In this document: piece after piece, positions 48,127-56,253 of the stretch
Layout: each line of letters begins with the position of its first letter
Position numbering within the stretch: the stretch's first letter is position 1
Source: Clostridium sp. LS
GTDB lineage: Bacteria; Bacillota; Clostridia; Clostridiales; Clostridiaceae
Assembly (NCBI RefSeq): GCF_002760435.1
Contig: NZ_AUUU01000101.1
Coordinates: 42,410-106,409, forward strand
DNA length: 64,000 nucleotides
Reading direction: 5' to 3'
The notes under the pieces: model-generated
Told to the model about the DNA's origin: nothing
Database searches by the model: none
Seen by the model: only the letters and a program-made list of their open reading frames with translations
Program-made: the position numbers and the translations under genes

Positions 48127-49068
48127 TTAAAACTCAATTTTATCAATAAGCTTAAATATCTTTTCTTTTCCTCGTAATCTTTCATACCACTCTTTTTTTA
48201 TATTATCATAACCATAAATAATTCCTGCTAGCCCGCCTGCTACTGCCGCTGTTGTATCTGTATCGTATCCCATGGCTACAGCTTTCTTAACTACGTCCTC
48301 ATAAGAATTGCTCTCCCTGATAACTTTAATGCTACTCTTTAAACAATCTACTACATATCCTGTTCCAGACTCTAATAATATATTATCAGGCAATATATTA
48401 TTTTCTAATTCATTTAGATGCTCATTTTTACTTTCATATATCTTCTTCAACGTTGAAACTGCATTACTATATGCTTCTTCAAAGCCTTTTTCTAACAATA
48501 AATTCTTCGCTATTAATGAATAAAGTGCGCAACATACTTGGCAGCATACATTTCCATGGGTAATTAAAGATTGTTTATGAGAAAATTCTACTAACTCTTC
48601 ATCTGTTCCCCTGTGCAACAATGGAATTCCTAGAACTCTCATAAGTGAACCGTTCCCTTTACCTTCTGGGATTATTAGTCCGCTCTCAAGAGGTGATACT
48701 CCATTTCCATATATTTTAAGTGCAGCAAGTGTTTGATTTCCAACATCAAATACAATTTTGTCTACAGCCCAAAGCCCATTATTTAACCATTTAAATATTT
48801 TATATGCTAAATTATCAACATCAAAACCTCTGCACTCTATATAACTATCTAATACACACAAAAATTGCGCACTATCATCAGAATAAGTCCCTATCGGCAC
48901 ATCAGTATATGATTTTTTAAACCAACTTGGTGGATCCAAATCTATTTCTTCTAATTTAGGTATTTGAGAAGCTTCATAATACTCATACGGAACACCCACT
49001 GCATCCCCTATTATTAGTCCCCATATTCCTCCCAATATTTTATTTTTCGAGTATGATTTATTACACAT
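48127..49068 (-). CDS. ADP-ribosylglycohydrolase family protein
   Basis: A 313-residue DraG-type hydrolase that removes ADP-ribose from proteins or other acceptors with a dinuclear Mg site. Motifs: GLIIGDAVGVPYE near 17-29, TYSDDSAQFL near 61-70, and the C-terminal metal motif MGYDTDTTAAVAGGLAG. No nitrogenase or DraT gene is nearby, so the target is not nitrogenase reductase by context. Ribosome binding site GGGGGAG. Confidence 0.88.
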   Translation of the reverse strand: MCNKSYSKNKILGGIWGLIIGDAVGVPYEYYEASQIPKLEEIDLDPPSWFKKSYTDVPIGTYSDDSAQFLCVLDSYIECRGFDVDNLAYKIFKWLNNGLWAVDKIVFDVGNQTLAALKIYGNGVSPLESGLIIPEGKGNGSLMRVLGIPLLHRGTDEELVEFSHKQSLITHGNVCCQVCCALYSLIAKNLLLEKGFEEAYSNAVSTLKKIYESKNEHLNELENNILPDNILLESGTGYVVDCLKSSIKVIRESNSYEDVVKKAVAMGYDTDTTAAVAGGLAGIIYGYDNIKKEWYERLRGKEKIFKLIDKIEF

Positions 49069-49154
49069 AATTCACAATCTCCCCCATCTTTTTTGCACTA
49101 TTTATCCCTTAATTTTATATTTTCTATCATTACCATTATAATCCTTTTAACTCA

Positions 49155-49186
49155 AATAAGGTATACAAAAATTTGCATACCTATTT
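49155..49186 (-). terminator. Terminator of the TSUP gene
   Basis: AGGTATGC/GTATACCT arms with T-rich flank on the minus strand, between the TSUP and ADP-ribosylglycohydrolase genes. Confidence 0.55.
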
Positions 49187-49224
49187 AAACAAAATTCTTT
49201 TACTTTATAATGCCTTTTACTTAA

Positions 49225-49587
49225 TTATTTTCCAAAAAAAGTTTTTATTCCAACTAAGATAATAAATATCCCAAATGCTTTTTTCATTATGCTCATTGGA
49301 AGCATATTGGCTAATAGGCCTCCAAACTTAGCGCTTATAAGCATTGTAATACATATAATTATTCCAGCTAATACGTCTGTATTCCCCTTTTTATAGTATT
49401 CCAAAAATGCAAGAATGCCAACTGGAGGAAGCATTGCAACTAAAGAAGTCCCCTGTGCCTTCAATTGAGAAAATCCTTGTAAGAACACTAACGCGGGAAT
49501 TATAATTATTCCACCCCCAATTCCAAAAAGTCCGCTTAAAACACCTGCTGCAATACCTATTATTATATAAATTATTATATTAAACAT
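49225..49587 (-). CDS. Half-length TauE/SafE (TSUP) family membrane protein
   Basis: A 120-residue protein with four membrane segments. The N-terminal GIAAGVLSGLFGIGGGIIIIPAL is the TSUP signature. Full TSUP transporters have about 250 residues in two inverted repeats; this has one repeat, with a clean start (AAGGAGG) and stop. It must pair with itself or another half to form a transporter of sulfur compounds or organic anions. No partner gene is adjacent. Confidence 0.85.
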   Translation of the reverse strand: MFNIIIYIIIGIAAGVLSGLFGIGGGIIIIPALVFLQGFSQLKAQGTSLVAMLPPVGILAFLEYYKKGNTDVLAGIIICITMLISAKFGGLLANMLPMSIMKKAFGIFIILVGIKTFFGK

Positions 49588-50016
49588 AAGTTTCCTCCTT
49601 AAATTACTTTAATCAATTATTATATATTTAAGCCTTGAAAAAACAAAATATTATTAATAATATTATATTTAAATAAAACTATTCTCCAAAACAACTTTAA
49701 AAATACTCTACATTATAGGGTGCTGATTATCTTTAAATTTTATGCTATCTAAAATCTTCATTGCTATTAAAATTGTATAAGGGGATGCATTTGGATTCCA
49801 AAAATCTGCCTAGCATTACAATACATCCAGATCTAATTTTCTGATAACTTTCAAAAGTTAAAATTCTCAATAATATCACCCTTCTATATTCATCAAAATC
49901 TTTAAATTTACCAGCAAACCAATTTCCATTATTAATTTATTATAGCATATATTACAAACACTCTCGTCAGGTCTTATAAACTTCAAAATCAAGATTATTG
50001 ATATAAAAATAATAGA
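49588..50016. other. Intergenic stretch with a possible short ORF
   Basis: A minus-strand frame at 49745-49870 (TTG start, AAGGGTGA site, 41 residues) is open and continues upstream without a start for about 17 codons, so it may be a gene remnant. I recognise no family. Otherwise nothing clear. Confidence 0.3.
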
Positions 50017-50058
50017 AGCCCACTAAAAATTAAATACCTTTGTAAATATTAGTGGGCT
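50017..50058 (-). terminator. Terminator of the transglutaminase-like gene
   Basis: AGCCCACTAA and TTAGTGGGCT arms with a T-rich tail on the minus strand. Confidence 0.8.
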
Positions 50059-50100
50059 ATAAATAAAATATATGCCTTAGTTTACATATTATTTATCTAC

Positions 50101-51048
50101 CTAATTTGCACTTGGATATAGTGAAGTGTCCCATGAATGATCTGCTTCCATTTCCTGATCTGTTAAGTTATAATACTTGTGGCTTAAGATATCCTCAAAA
50201 GATACTGGATCATCCCAAGTACAGTCAACATGACGCCATTTACCGTCTATATAAACCATATTCCAAGCATGAGCTTGTCCATCAGCAGTACCTTGTACAA
50301 TAGTTGATTTAATTCCTGCAAGAGAAAACATTTTTTGAGCCAGCATTGAATATCCCTCACAGACTCCAGTATGTTTAAGCAATGTATTATATGGATCATA
50401 TATTGTAAAAGTTTGATCATATTCTGTGTTATTAACTATCCAGTCATGAATGGCAAGTTCTTTATCAGACTGGCTCATACTGTCTGGAGCGATATTAGAA
50501 ACTATTTCTCTTGCTTTTGTATCCAGTTCAGCTGCCATGTCTGCTGTCATTTTATAAGTACAGCTAATTGTAATATGAATATAGCCTGAGCCATCACTTA
50601 ATATGTCTAAAGTATAATTTGATACATTAAGCATCTCATATGGATTTGAAATCTTTAGTTTATCTATCTCATTATTTATAATATTTTCAACGTTTTTCAA
50701 ATCTCTATCATTACTAGAATATTCGATTTTGAATGTAGGATTTTCGATGCTTATATTCTCTAATATTTGCTCCCGTAATGATGTATTTGTTGAATCTGTC
50801 CAAGCTCCACCAGAGCTTAAATAATATCCATCAATAGTAGTATCATGAGCCATATAACCATTTGAATAAAAATAATACCAATTTCCATCAATTAATTTCC
50901 AACCTGTATACCATGAGTTTTTACTTGCATACCACCATCCTTTTGAATCTTTCTTCCATTCTGCATGTGCTGATATTGGATTCAATAATAATGCTGACGA
51001 AATTATTAATGAACTAGTTATAATCTTTGTTAACTTCAACCTTTTCAT
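50101..51048 (-). CDS. Secreted transglutaminase-like protein with cell-wall binding repeats
   Basis: A 315-residue exported protein. A signal peptide (about 1-30, ending ISAHA) is followed by choline-binding-type repeats (GWWYASKNSWYTGWKLIDGNW and a second) at about 31-85. The C-terminal transglutaminase-like domain has Cys in GVCEGYS, His in AHAWNMV and Asp in HVDCTWDDP, the catalytic triad. Such proteins act as wall-bound peptidases or crosslinkers. The start is ATG at 51048 after GGGAGGA; the longer frame starts inside the site. Confidence 0.88.
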   Translation of the reverse strand: MKRLKLTKIITSSLIISSALLLNPISAHAEWKKDSKGWWYASKNSWYTGWKLIDGNWYYFYSNGYMAHDTTIDGYYLSSGGAWTDSTNTSLREQILENISIENPTFKIEYSSNDRDLKNVENIINNEIDKLKISNPYEMLNVSNYTLDILSDGSGYIHITISCTYKMTADMAAELDTKAREIVSNIAPDSMSQSDKELAIHDWIVNNTEYDQTFTIYDPYNTLLKHTGVCEGYSMLAQKMFSLAGIKSTIVQGTADGQAHAWNMVYIDGKWRHVDCTWDDPVSFEDILSHKYYNLTDQEMEADHSWDTSLYPSAN

Positions 51049-51165
51049 TCTATGTCCTCCCATTTATGATACTTTTATAATATAATTGTATACCAAATAA
51101 TAATTTTGTTAAATACATAAGACATATGAATATTAAGGCTATTATTCCTCAATAAACCAAAATAT

Positions 51166-52242
51166 TTAGAATGGATTTGCTTTATTTGTATAAGGTTGGT
51201 AGTTATATGGAATGATAATTTCTCCTTTGGAAGTATTATAATTTGTATTTTCTGTTGGAGCTAAATTGTTTATCAAGTTCATTCCTATAGAGTAGAGCAT
51301 TTTAGCTAAAACATTAGAATCTTGGACAACTGTTCCTGTCATAAATCCCTTGTCAATTAGGTCCTTTGCTTCTGGTAATGCATCAATTCCAACAACAGCA
51401 ATATTTTTTAATTTATCACCTTTATTGTATCCATATTTTTGAAGTGCATCAATAGCACCTAAAGCCATAGCATCATTGTTAGCAATTATCGCTTCGATTC
51501 TGCCATTGTAATTTAAGAATAAACCATTCATTGAATCTTTAGCTAAATCTCTGATCCAATTATCATTTACTAATGCCAATTGTTGCGTTTTTATTCCTGA
51601 ATCTGTAATAATTGATTGCGCATATTTTGTTCTATCAATTGCTTGAGGATCACCCGCTTCACCTTGTAATAAAACATATTGCAAAATGTTGTCATTATTT
51701 TTATCTAAAATTGCTTTATTAGTATTCCATAAGTTAAATAAGATTTTGCCTTCTTCTATACCAGCTGTTTTAGAATCTGGTATTACAAAAGCGGCTTTAT
51801 TATAAATTCCAGAAACTTGAGATACGGTTTCTGGAGGGATATTCAAAAAAATTACTGGAATATTTTTTTGTTTAACTCTATTAATAATATCTTCAACAAT
51901 ATTTTCATTTTTCTGTGCTAAGTTTAATATAAGTAAATCATAGTTACTTCTAAGTGCAGAATCAATTATCTCATTTTGTACAGCAATATTATTTTTTGCG
52001 TCAAAAAATGTAAACTTAACGTTATTATTCTTGTCTTGTTCAATACTTTCCAAGCCTTTCCTAAGTTCCATCATATACGGATCATAAAGTCTGTGAATTA
52101 TTACAGCAACGTTAGCAATCCTTTTATTATTTAAATCTGTATTTGGGTTAGCTAATGTGCTAACTTGAGTGAAATTCGCAGTTGTAAATATAATTAACAC
52201 TCCAACTGTAATTTCTACTATTATCTTTTTTAATATCTTCAT
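51166..52242 (-). CDS. Galactose-binding-protein-like periplasmic sugar-binding protein
   Basis: A 358-residue secreted protein with a signal peptide (about 1-31) and a periplasmic-binding-protein type 1 fold (Peripla_BP_4, MglB-like). Family landmarks: AAGD-like GEAGDPQAIDR, IIANNDAMALGAIDAL and VVGIDALPEA. No lipobox Cys is visible and no ABC permease or ATPase is nearby, so it may work in chemotaxis or sensing, or with a transporter elsewhere. The start is ATG at 52242 after GGAGG. A frameshifted relative of the C-terminal end is at 55055-55194. Confidence 0.85.
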   Translation of the reverse strand: MKILKKIIVEITVGVLIIFTTANFTQVSTLANPNTDLNNKRIANVAVIIHRLYDPYMMELRKGLESIEQDKNNNVKFTFFDAKNNIAVQNEIIDSALRSNYDLLILNLAQKNENIVEDIINRVKQKNIPVIFLNIPPETVSQVSGIYNKAAFVIPDSKTAGIEEGKILFNLWNTNKAILDKNNDNILQYVLLQGEAGDPQAIDRTKYAQSIITDSGIKTQQLALVNDNWIRDLAKDSMNGLFLNYNGRIEAIIANNDAMALGAIDALQKYGYNKGDKLKNIAVVGIDALPEAKDLIDKGFMTGTVVQDSNVLAKMLYSIGMNLINNLAPTENTNYNTSKGEIIIPYNYQPYTNKANPF

Positions 52243-52330
52243 AATAATCCTCCGCTTCATATAATTGTTCAAAATTATACTCTAGTGTTAGATTGTATAT
52301 AAAATGAAGAATTTATTCTATTATCATCAA

Positions 52331-52371
52331 AAAAAGCACAGCGCTAATCTATACTTAGCGCTGTGCTTTTT
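52331..52371 (-). terminator. Terminator of the 41-residue gene
   Basis: A perfect stem, GCACAGCGCTAA with TTAGCGCTGTGC, has A/T-run flanks on both strands. It lies 31 bp after the small gene stop. Confidence 0.9.
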
Positions 52372-52401
52372 GCTTTAATTTATACCGGGTTTACCCCTTC
52401 A

Positions 52402-52527
52402 TTAAATATCTCTAGGAATGCCCCTTACTGGTTTATGTCTCTTTCTATTTTTTGCCGGCATTACTGTATTTGATTTATTATTTGATTCATTCTCAATGTT
52501 ATCTGTAATAAATTTATAGTTTGTCAT
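52402..52527 (-). CDS. Small basic protein (41 residues)
   Basis: ATG at 52527 follows ribosome binding site GAGGTG at the right distance. The 41-residue product has an Asn/Ser-rich first half and a basic C-terminal half (KNRKRHKPVRGIPRD). A strong terminator follows immediately, so this looks like a complete small transcription unit. No family is recognised. Confidence 0.65.
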   Translation of the reverse strand: MTNYKFITDNIENESNNKSNTVMPAKNRKRHKPVRGIPRDI

Positions 52528-52678
52528 TCTTATCACCTCATTTTTATTTTTGACCGATTATTGAGTTTATATTCATAATCGAAAATGAAGTGTAGAAAAA
52601 TTATTACTTAATAATACAGCTTGGCCTTCAACTCATCTAATTATTCCATGAAAATCTATTATATACTTTATTTAACCA

Positions 52679-53899
52679 TTAATTGCTCTCTCCTGGCGTT
52701 AAATCTATAGTCTCAGAAGCCCCCCATGAGATTGATGCATTCGGATTACTAGGGTCTGCATCATATAAACATTCACGAACTGTCATTTTTTTAGCCTTAG
52801 GATCGATATCTATAAATTGGTATGAAAGCTTAGTTTCATCCTTAGCTGAAATATCTCCTTTCATTGGTGAATCAACACGAAAAGTATGAAGATTAACTGG
52901 ATTACTTTCTGTTCCCTTCCAATCATAAAATTCATTTTTATTGTCATGTCCATGGAAATATGCCACAATATTAGGATGTTTTTTAATAAATGCTGCAAGT
53001 GCATCTTGTTCTATTGTATCAGCTGAATCAACTGTGTTGCCATCTGCTAGTTGATCTACAATCTCGTTTTCAAATTTATCATTTCCATTAATATCGTGAC
53101 TTCCATTAGGATTAGTAAAAAGTTTTGCTTCTGCCACCGGCGGTACATGTGTAAATATTATTACTGGAGTATTAGCAGATACGCTAGCAAGGTCTTTTTC
53201 CATCCATGCTCGTTCTTCTGAATCAGGCCAAATATTTAAAAATTCCATATGAATTCCACCTATATCTTTTGAATAATGTAACTTATCTTTAGAATAGTCA
53301 AAATTATCCTTTGTAAGTGGTGTTGATGGTTTCATCATTCTATTATAAATTTCTATAAATGAGGTAGGATCTTTGTCAGGATACATAGGTTTAGTAAATC
53401 CAATAGCATTACTAATGTCATGATTGCCTGGAGTTAAATATATCGGTGATTTTTGATTATTTTTATCAGTTAATGTTAATCCATCAATAAAGTCTGCTTT
53501 AAATTGATTCCACGATGCAGCGGCATTCTGAATTGCAGAACCCTCTTTACCTTCTTCTCTATTGGCAATATCTCCAGTTACTACTGTAGCATCAACTGCA
53601 CCTATTTTCTTATCTGCATTGACTCCACCATCAGATGGCAATGTTAATGTTGGCATCAAATTCATCTTTTTGACCATAGCCTTATTTACAACATCTGAAT
53701 CTACATTCTTACTTCCTTGAAAGCTATCTTTTTTTAAACCAAAATGTACATCAGACGTATATATAATTTGAATTGTCCCTGAATTAGCAGCTTGTCCTGC
53801 TGTGCCTTGTGAAGAAGCAGCCGTTGTTATACTGGAACATCCTGTAGTTACCATCATAAGTGATACAACAATTCCTAATAATAAACTCTTTTTTCTCAT
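52679..53899 (-). CDS. Metallophosphoesterase lipoprotein
   Basis: A 406-residue exported enzyme. The signal peptide ends in lipobox VTTGC near residue 21. Calcineurin-like metal motifs are TSDVHFG (about 48-54), VTGDIAN, TPGNHD, FTHVPP and FHGHD, all intact. It should cleave phosphoester substrates at the outer face of the membrane. The ATG has ribosome binding site GAGGTG. Monocistronic. Confidence 0.88.
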   Translation of the reverse strand: MRKKSLLLGIVVSLMMVTTGCSSITTAASSQGTAGQAANSGTIQIIYTSDVHFGLKKDSFQGSKNVDSDVVNKAMVKKMNLMPTLTLPSDGGVNADKKIGAVDATVVTGDIANREEGKEGSAIQNAAASWNQFKADFIDGLTLTDKNNQKSPIYLTPGNHDISNAIGFTKPMYPDKDPTSFIEIYNRMMKPSTPLTKDNFDYSKDKLHYSKDIGGIHMEFLNIWPDSEERAWMEKDLASVSANTPVIIFTHVPPVAEAKLFTNPNGSHDINGNDKFENEIVDQLADGNTVDSADTIEQDALAAFIKKHPNIVAYFHGHDNKNEFYDWKGTESNPVNLHTFRVDSPMKGDISAKDETKLSYQFIDIDPKAKKMTVRECLYDADPSNPNASISWGASETIDLTPGESN

Positions 53900-54588
53900 A
53901 CACTTTCACCTCATTATTTTACAACTTAATTTATATTCAGCACTGCTCTAGTTGAATTCCTTAATTAACAATTGTCCCAGAAAATAATAACTTTTTCACT
54001 GATTTAATGATCTTTTTGCTCCTCAAGTAGTTCAAAAATATTATCAATTTCCTTTCCATCAATTAGATTAGTACTGATTAAAACATTCATTATCAAATCT
54101 CCTAAACTCCCTTCATATATCTTATAGACTTACCCGCCTCATCTATTTAAAGATAAATCTATATTCTATTATTATATTAATTTCGAAAAATAGGATTTTC
54201 GGTTTATTTTTAGACTCTCCTTTCTATGTTATATTTAAATTATACATTATTGATTTTAACCCTAATTTGTTAAAGGTAAATTATGGAAATGTAAAATTAA
54301 ATATCTTAATGTTAAATTATTAGATACATTCTAATTGCTTCTACTAGTTTTAATAGTTATTTGATAAAAAAAAAAGCTTAAAGAGATAATACAAAATAAT
54401 CAACCATTCAAAACATATTAGTGATAATGGAAAAATGTATATAATATTTATAATTTGGGGAATAATTATAGTACATATAAATGGAAAATTCAAACTATAC
54501 TTTTTTAAATGGAGGTAATTAAATTGTAAGGCAAAAAACATAATCAATATCATGGGGCTATCCAACTAAACCAAAGGAGATGCTGCTT
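53900..54588. other. Intergenic stretch with a short remnant ORF
   Basis: Apart from the 28-residue frame at 54004-54090, this holds AT-rich sequence. A plus-strand frame after GGAGG at 54513 meets a stop almost at once. No promoter stands out. Confidence 0.4.
54004..54090 (-). pseudogene. Possible N-terminal remnant of a longer gene
   Basis: ATG at 54090 follows AGGAG at good distance and encodes 28 residues beginning MNVLISTNLIDGKEIDN, then stops. The start resembles that of sugar-isomerase-like TIM-barrel proteins, but this is weak. The rest of such a gene is not present. Confidence 0.3.
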
Positions 54589-54963
54589 GTGGCAAGTAAC
54601 AGCAAAATGTTTGATTTACTTAATAAAATGTATTCTGAAGTTCAAGATATGAAATCAGATATTACTGGCATGAAATTAAGTATGAACGATATGAGAGCTG
54701 ACATTAATGAAAAACTTGATAAGCTAGTATATAAAGTTGATAAAACCAATATTACTGTTGAAAATGACTTAAAACCTAAAATTGAAGTTTTATTTGATGG
54801 GCATATACAAAATGCAGAATCAATAAATGAGTTAACAAACACAATTGATAATTTACAAAATAGCGTAAACGATTTAAATGTGAGAACATTAAAAAATGAG
54901 CATACTATAAATGGTTTTTCAAAGGTCCATAAAGTTAATAATCAAAAAAAGAACCCTCTTTAA
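54589..54963 (+). CDS. Coiled-coil hypothetical protein
   Basis: A 124-residue, highly charged helical protein, predicted coiled coil from about residue 10 to 100 (heptads of Met, Leu, Ile and Val). No signal peptide or membrane segment. The start is GTG at 54589, nine bases after GGAG; the ATG at 54580 overlaps that site. Structural or adaptor role is possible; no family is recognised. Confidence 0.75.
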   Translation: MASNSKMFDLLNKMYSEVQDMKSDITGMKLSMNDMRADINEKLDKLVYKVDKTNITVENDLKPKIEVLFDGHIQNAESINELTNTIDNLQNSVNDLNVRTLKNEHTINGFSKVHKVNNQKKNPL

Positions 54964-54986
54964 TTTGTATTAGCATTATAAAAATT

Positions 54987-55027
54987 AATAAGCTGAGATT
55001 TAAATTTATTGAAAATCTCAGCTTATT
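54987..55027 (+). terminator. Terminator of the coiled-coil gene
   Basis: AATAAGCTGAGATTT and AAATCTCAGCTTATT arms, perfect over 15 bp. Confidence 0.8.
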
Positions 55028-55054
55028 AATTTTATATTTATATATTTGAAAATT

Positions 55055-55194
55055 AAACTCTGTATGTATCATATATGGTATTATAATTTCTCCGTTGACA
55101 GCCTCATAGTTTGTATTTTCAATAGGATTTAGGCTATTAATTAGGTTCATCCTATCCTATACAAGGTTTCAGCTACGACATTGGAATCTTGTAA
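55055..55194 (-). pseudogene. Frameshifted 3'-end remnant of a galactose-binding-protein-like gene
   Basis: On the minus strand the frames read QDSNVVAETLYRIG and then, after a one-base shift near 55150, MNLINSLNPIENTNYEAVNGEIIIPY. The intact paralogue at 51166-52242 ends QDSNVLAKMLYSIGMNLINNLAPTENTNYN-GEIIIPY. One A is missing relative to the paralogue (ATAGGATG against ATAGGAATG). The rest of the gene is gone. Confidence 0.85.
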
Positions 55195-55331
55195 AGGATA
55201 ATGCAAAAATAAAAACTTTTAAATTTTTATGAGGCTGTATTTTTAAAAATGTATTTAAAAAATAAGCTATAAAATTAATAAATAAAGTTATAATTAATAT
55301 ATGGTGAACTAAAATTTAGGAGGAACTTTAT

Positions 55332-56210
55332 ATGAAATGTTTTTATCATAATGATTCAGATGGAAAGTGTTCAGGATTTTGGATACATAAAAGTCTAATG
55401 ATTACAGATAGCTATGCTAAAGAGTTTATAGAAATAGACTATAGAACGAAGTTTCCTATGAAATCAATATACCCTAATGAACAAGTCTATATTGTTGATT
55501 TTTCAATATCACCTGATGACATGATTGAGCTACTGAAGATAACTAAAGATGTTACTTGGATAGATCACCATAAAACATCTATAGAAAAATATAAGGATTT
55601 TGAGCCTGAAATAAGAGGTGTTAGATACGATGGAGTTGCAGGATGTATGTTAACTTACTGCTATCTTAATCATATGACTCAAAAAGGTCAAAAAAATATC
55701 ATCCCCTTTAATTTGTTAATGACAGAAGCTGCCCCTATGTTTACAAAATTAATTGCTGATTGGGATGTTTGGAAATTTGATTTTGGTGATAATACTCGTT
55801 ATTTTCAAATTGCCTTCGATGCCTATGATTTCAGCCCTAGTTCTAAGAATTGGTTAAAGTTCTTTAAAAAAGTCAATTTTGAACAAGAAATGATTCATGA
55901 AGGGGTTGTTATGGCAAAGTATAGAGACAGCTGGGCAAAAGAATATATAAAAATGGGCTTTGATACAATATTTGAAGGCCATAAATGCTTTGCTGTAAAT
56001 TTAGGTATGGCCAATAGTGATTATTTTAAAAGCATCAAACAAGGAAAGTATGAAATATTTATGTTATTTTCATTTGATGGAGATTTATTTAAAATATCTA
56101 TGTATTCAGATTCAGTTGATGTATCTAAAATAGCAATCAAATATGGCGGAGGCGGGCACAAAGGTGCTTCAGGGTTTCAGTGCAAGGAGCTGCCTTTTAA
56201 AAAATCATAA
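55332..56210 (+). CDS. DHH-family phosphoesterase (NrnB/oligoribonuclease-like)
   Basis: A 292-residue cytoplasmic hydrolase. Metal motifs are HNDSDGKCSG near residue 6, the Asp in VDFSI, and IDHHKTS near 77-83. The C-terminal DHHA1-type substrate motif is GGGGHKGASGF. Family members degrade short RNAs or cyclic dinucleotide products such as pGpG. In a genome rich in c-di-GMP enzymes, pGpG clearance is an attractive but unproven role. Ribosome binding site AGGAGG. It is convergent with a GGDEF-EAL gene. Confidence 0.87.
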   Translation: MKCFYHNDSDGKCSGFWIHKSLMITDSYAKEFIEIDYRTKFPMKSIYPNEQVYIVDFSISPDDMIELLKITKDVTWIDHHKTSIEKYKDFEPEIRGVRYDGVAGCMLTYCYLNHMTQKGQKNIIPFNLLMTEAAPMFTKLIADWDVWKFDFGDNTRYFQIAFDAYDFSPSSKNWLKFFKKVNFEQEMIHEGVVMAKYRDSWAKEYIKMGFDTIFEGHKCFAVNLGMANSDYFKSIKQGKYEIFMLFSFDGDLFKISMYSDSVDVSKIAIKYGGGGHKGASGFQCKELPFKKS

Positions 56211-56253
56211 AATTGACATACTCCTTACTGTTTCCCATTTTATGTTCTCCATG

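Noticed and set aside
54350..54565. 71-residue hydrophobic minus-strand frame
   Set aside because: It has no ribosome binding site; the hydrophobic composition comes from AT-rich noncoding DNA.
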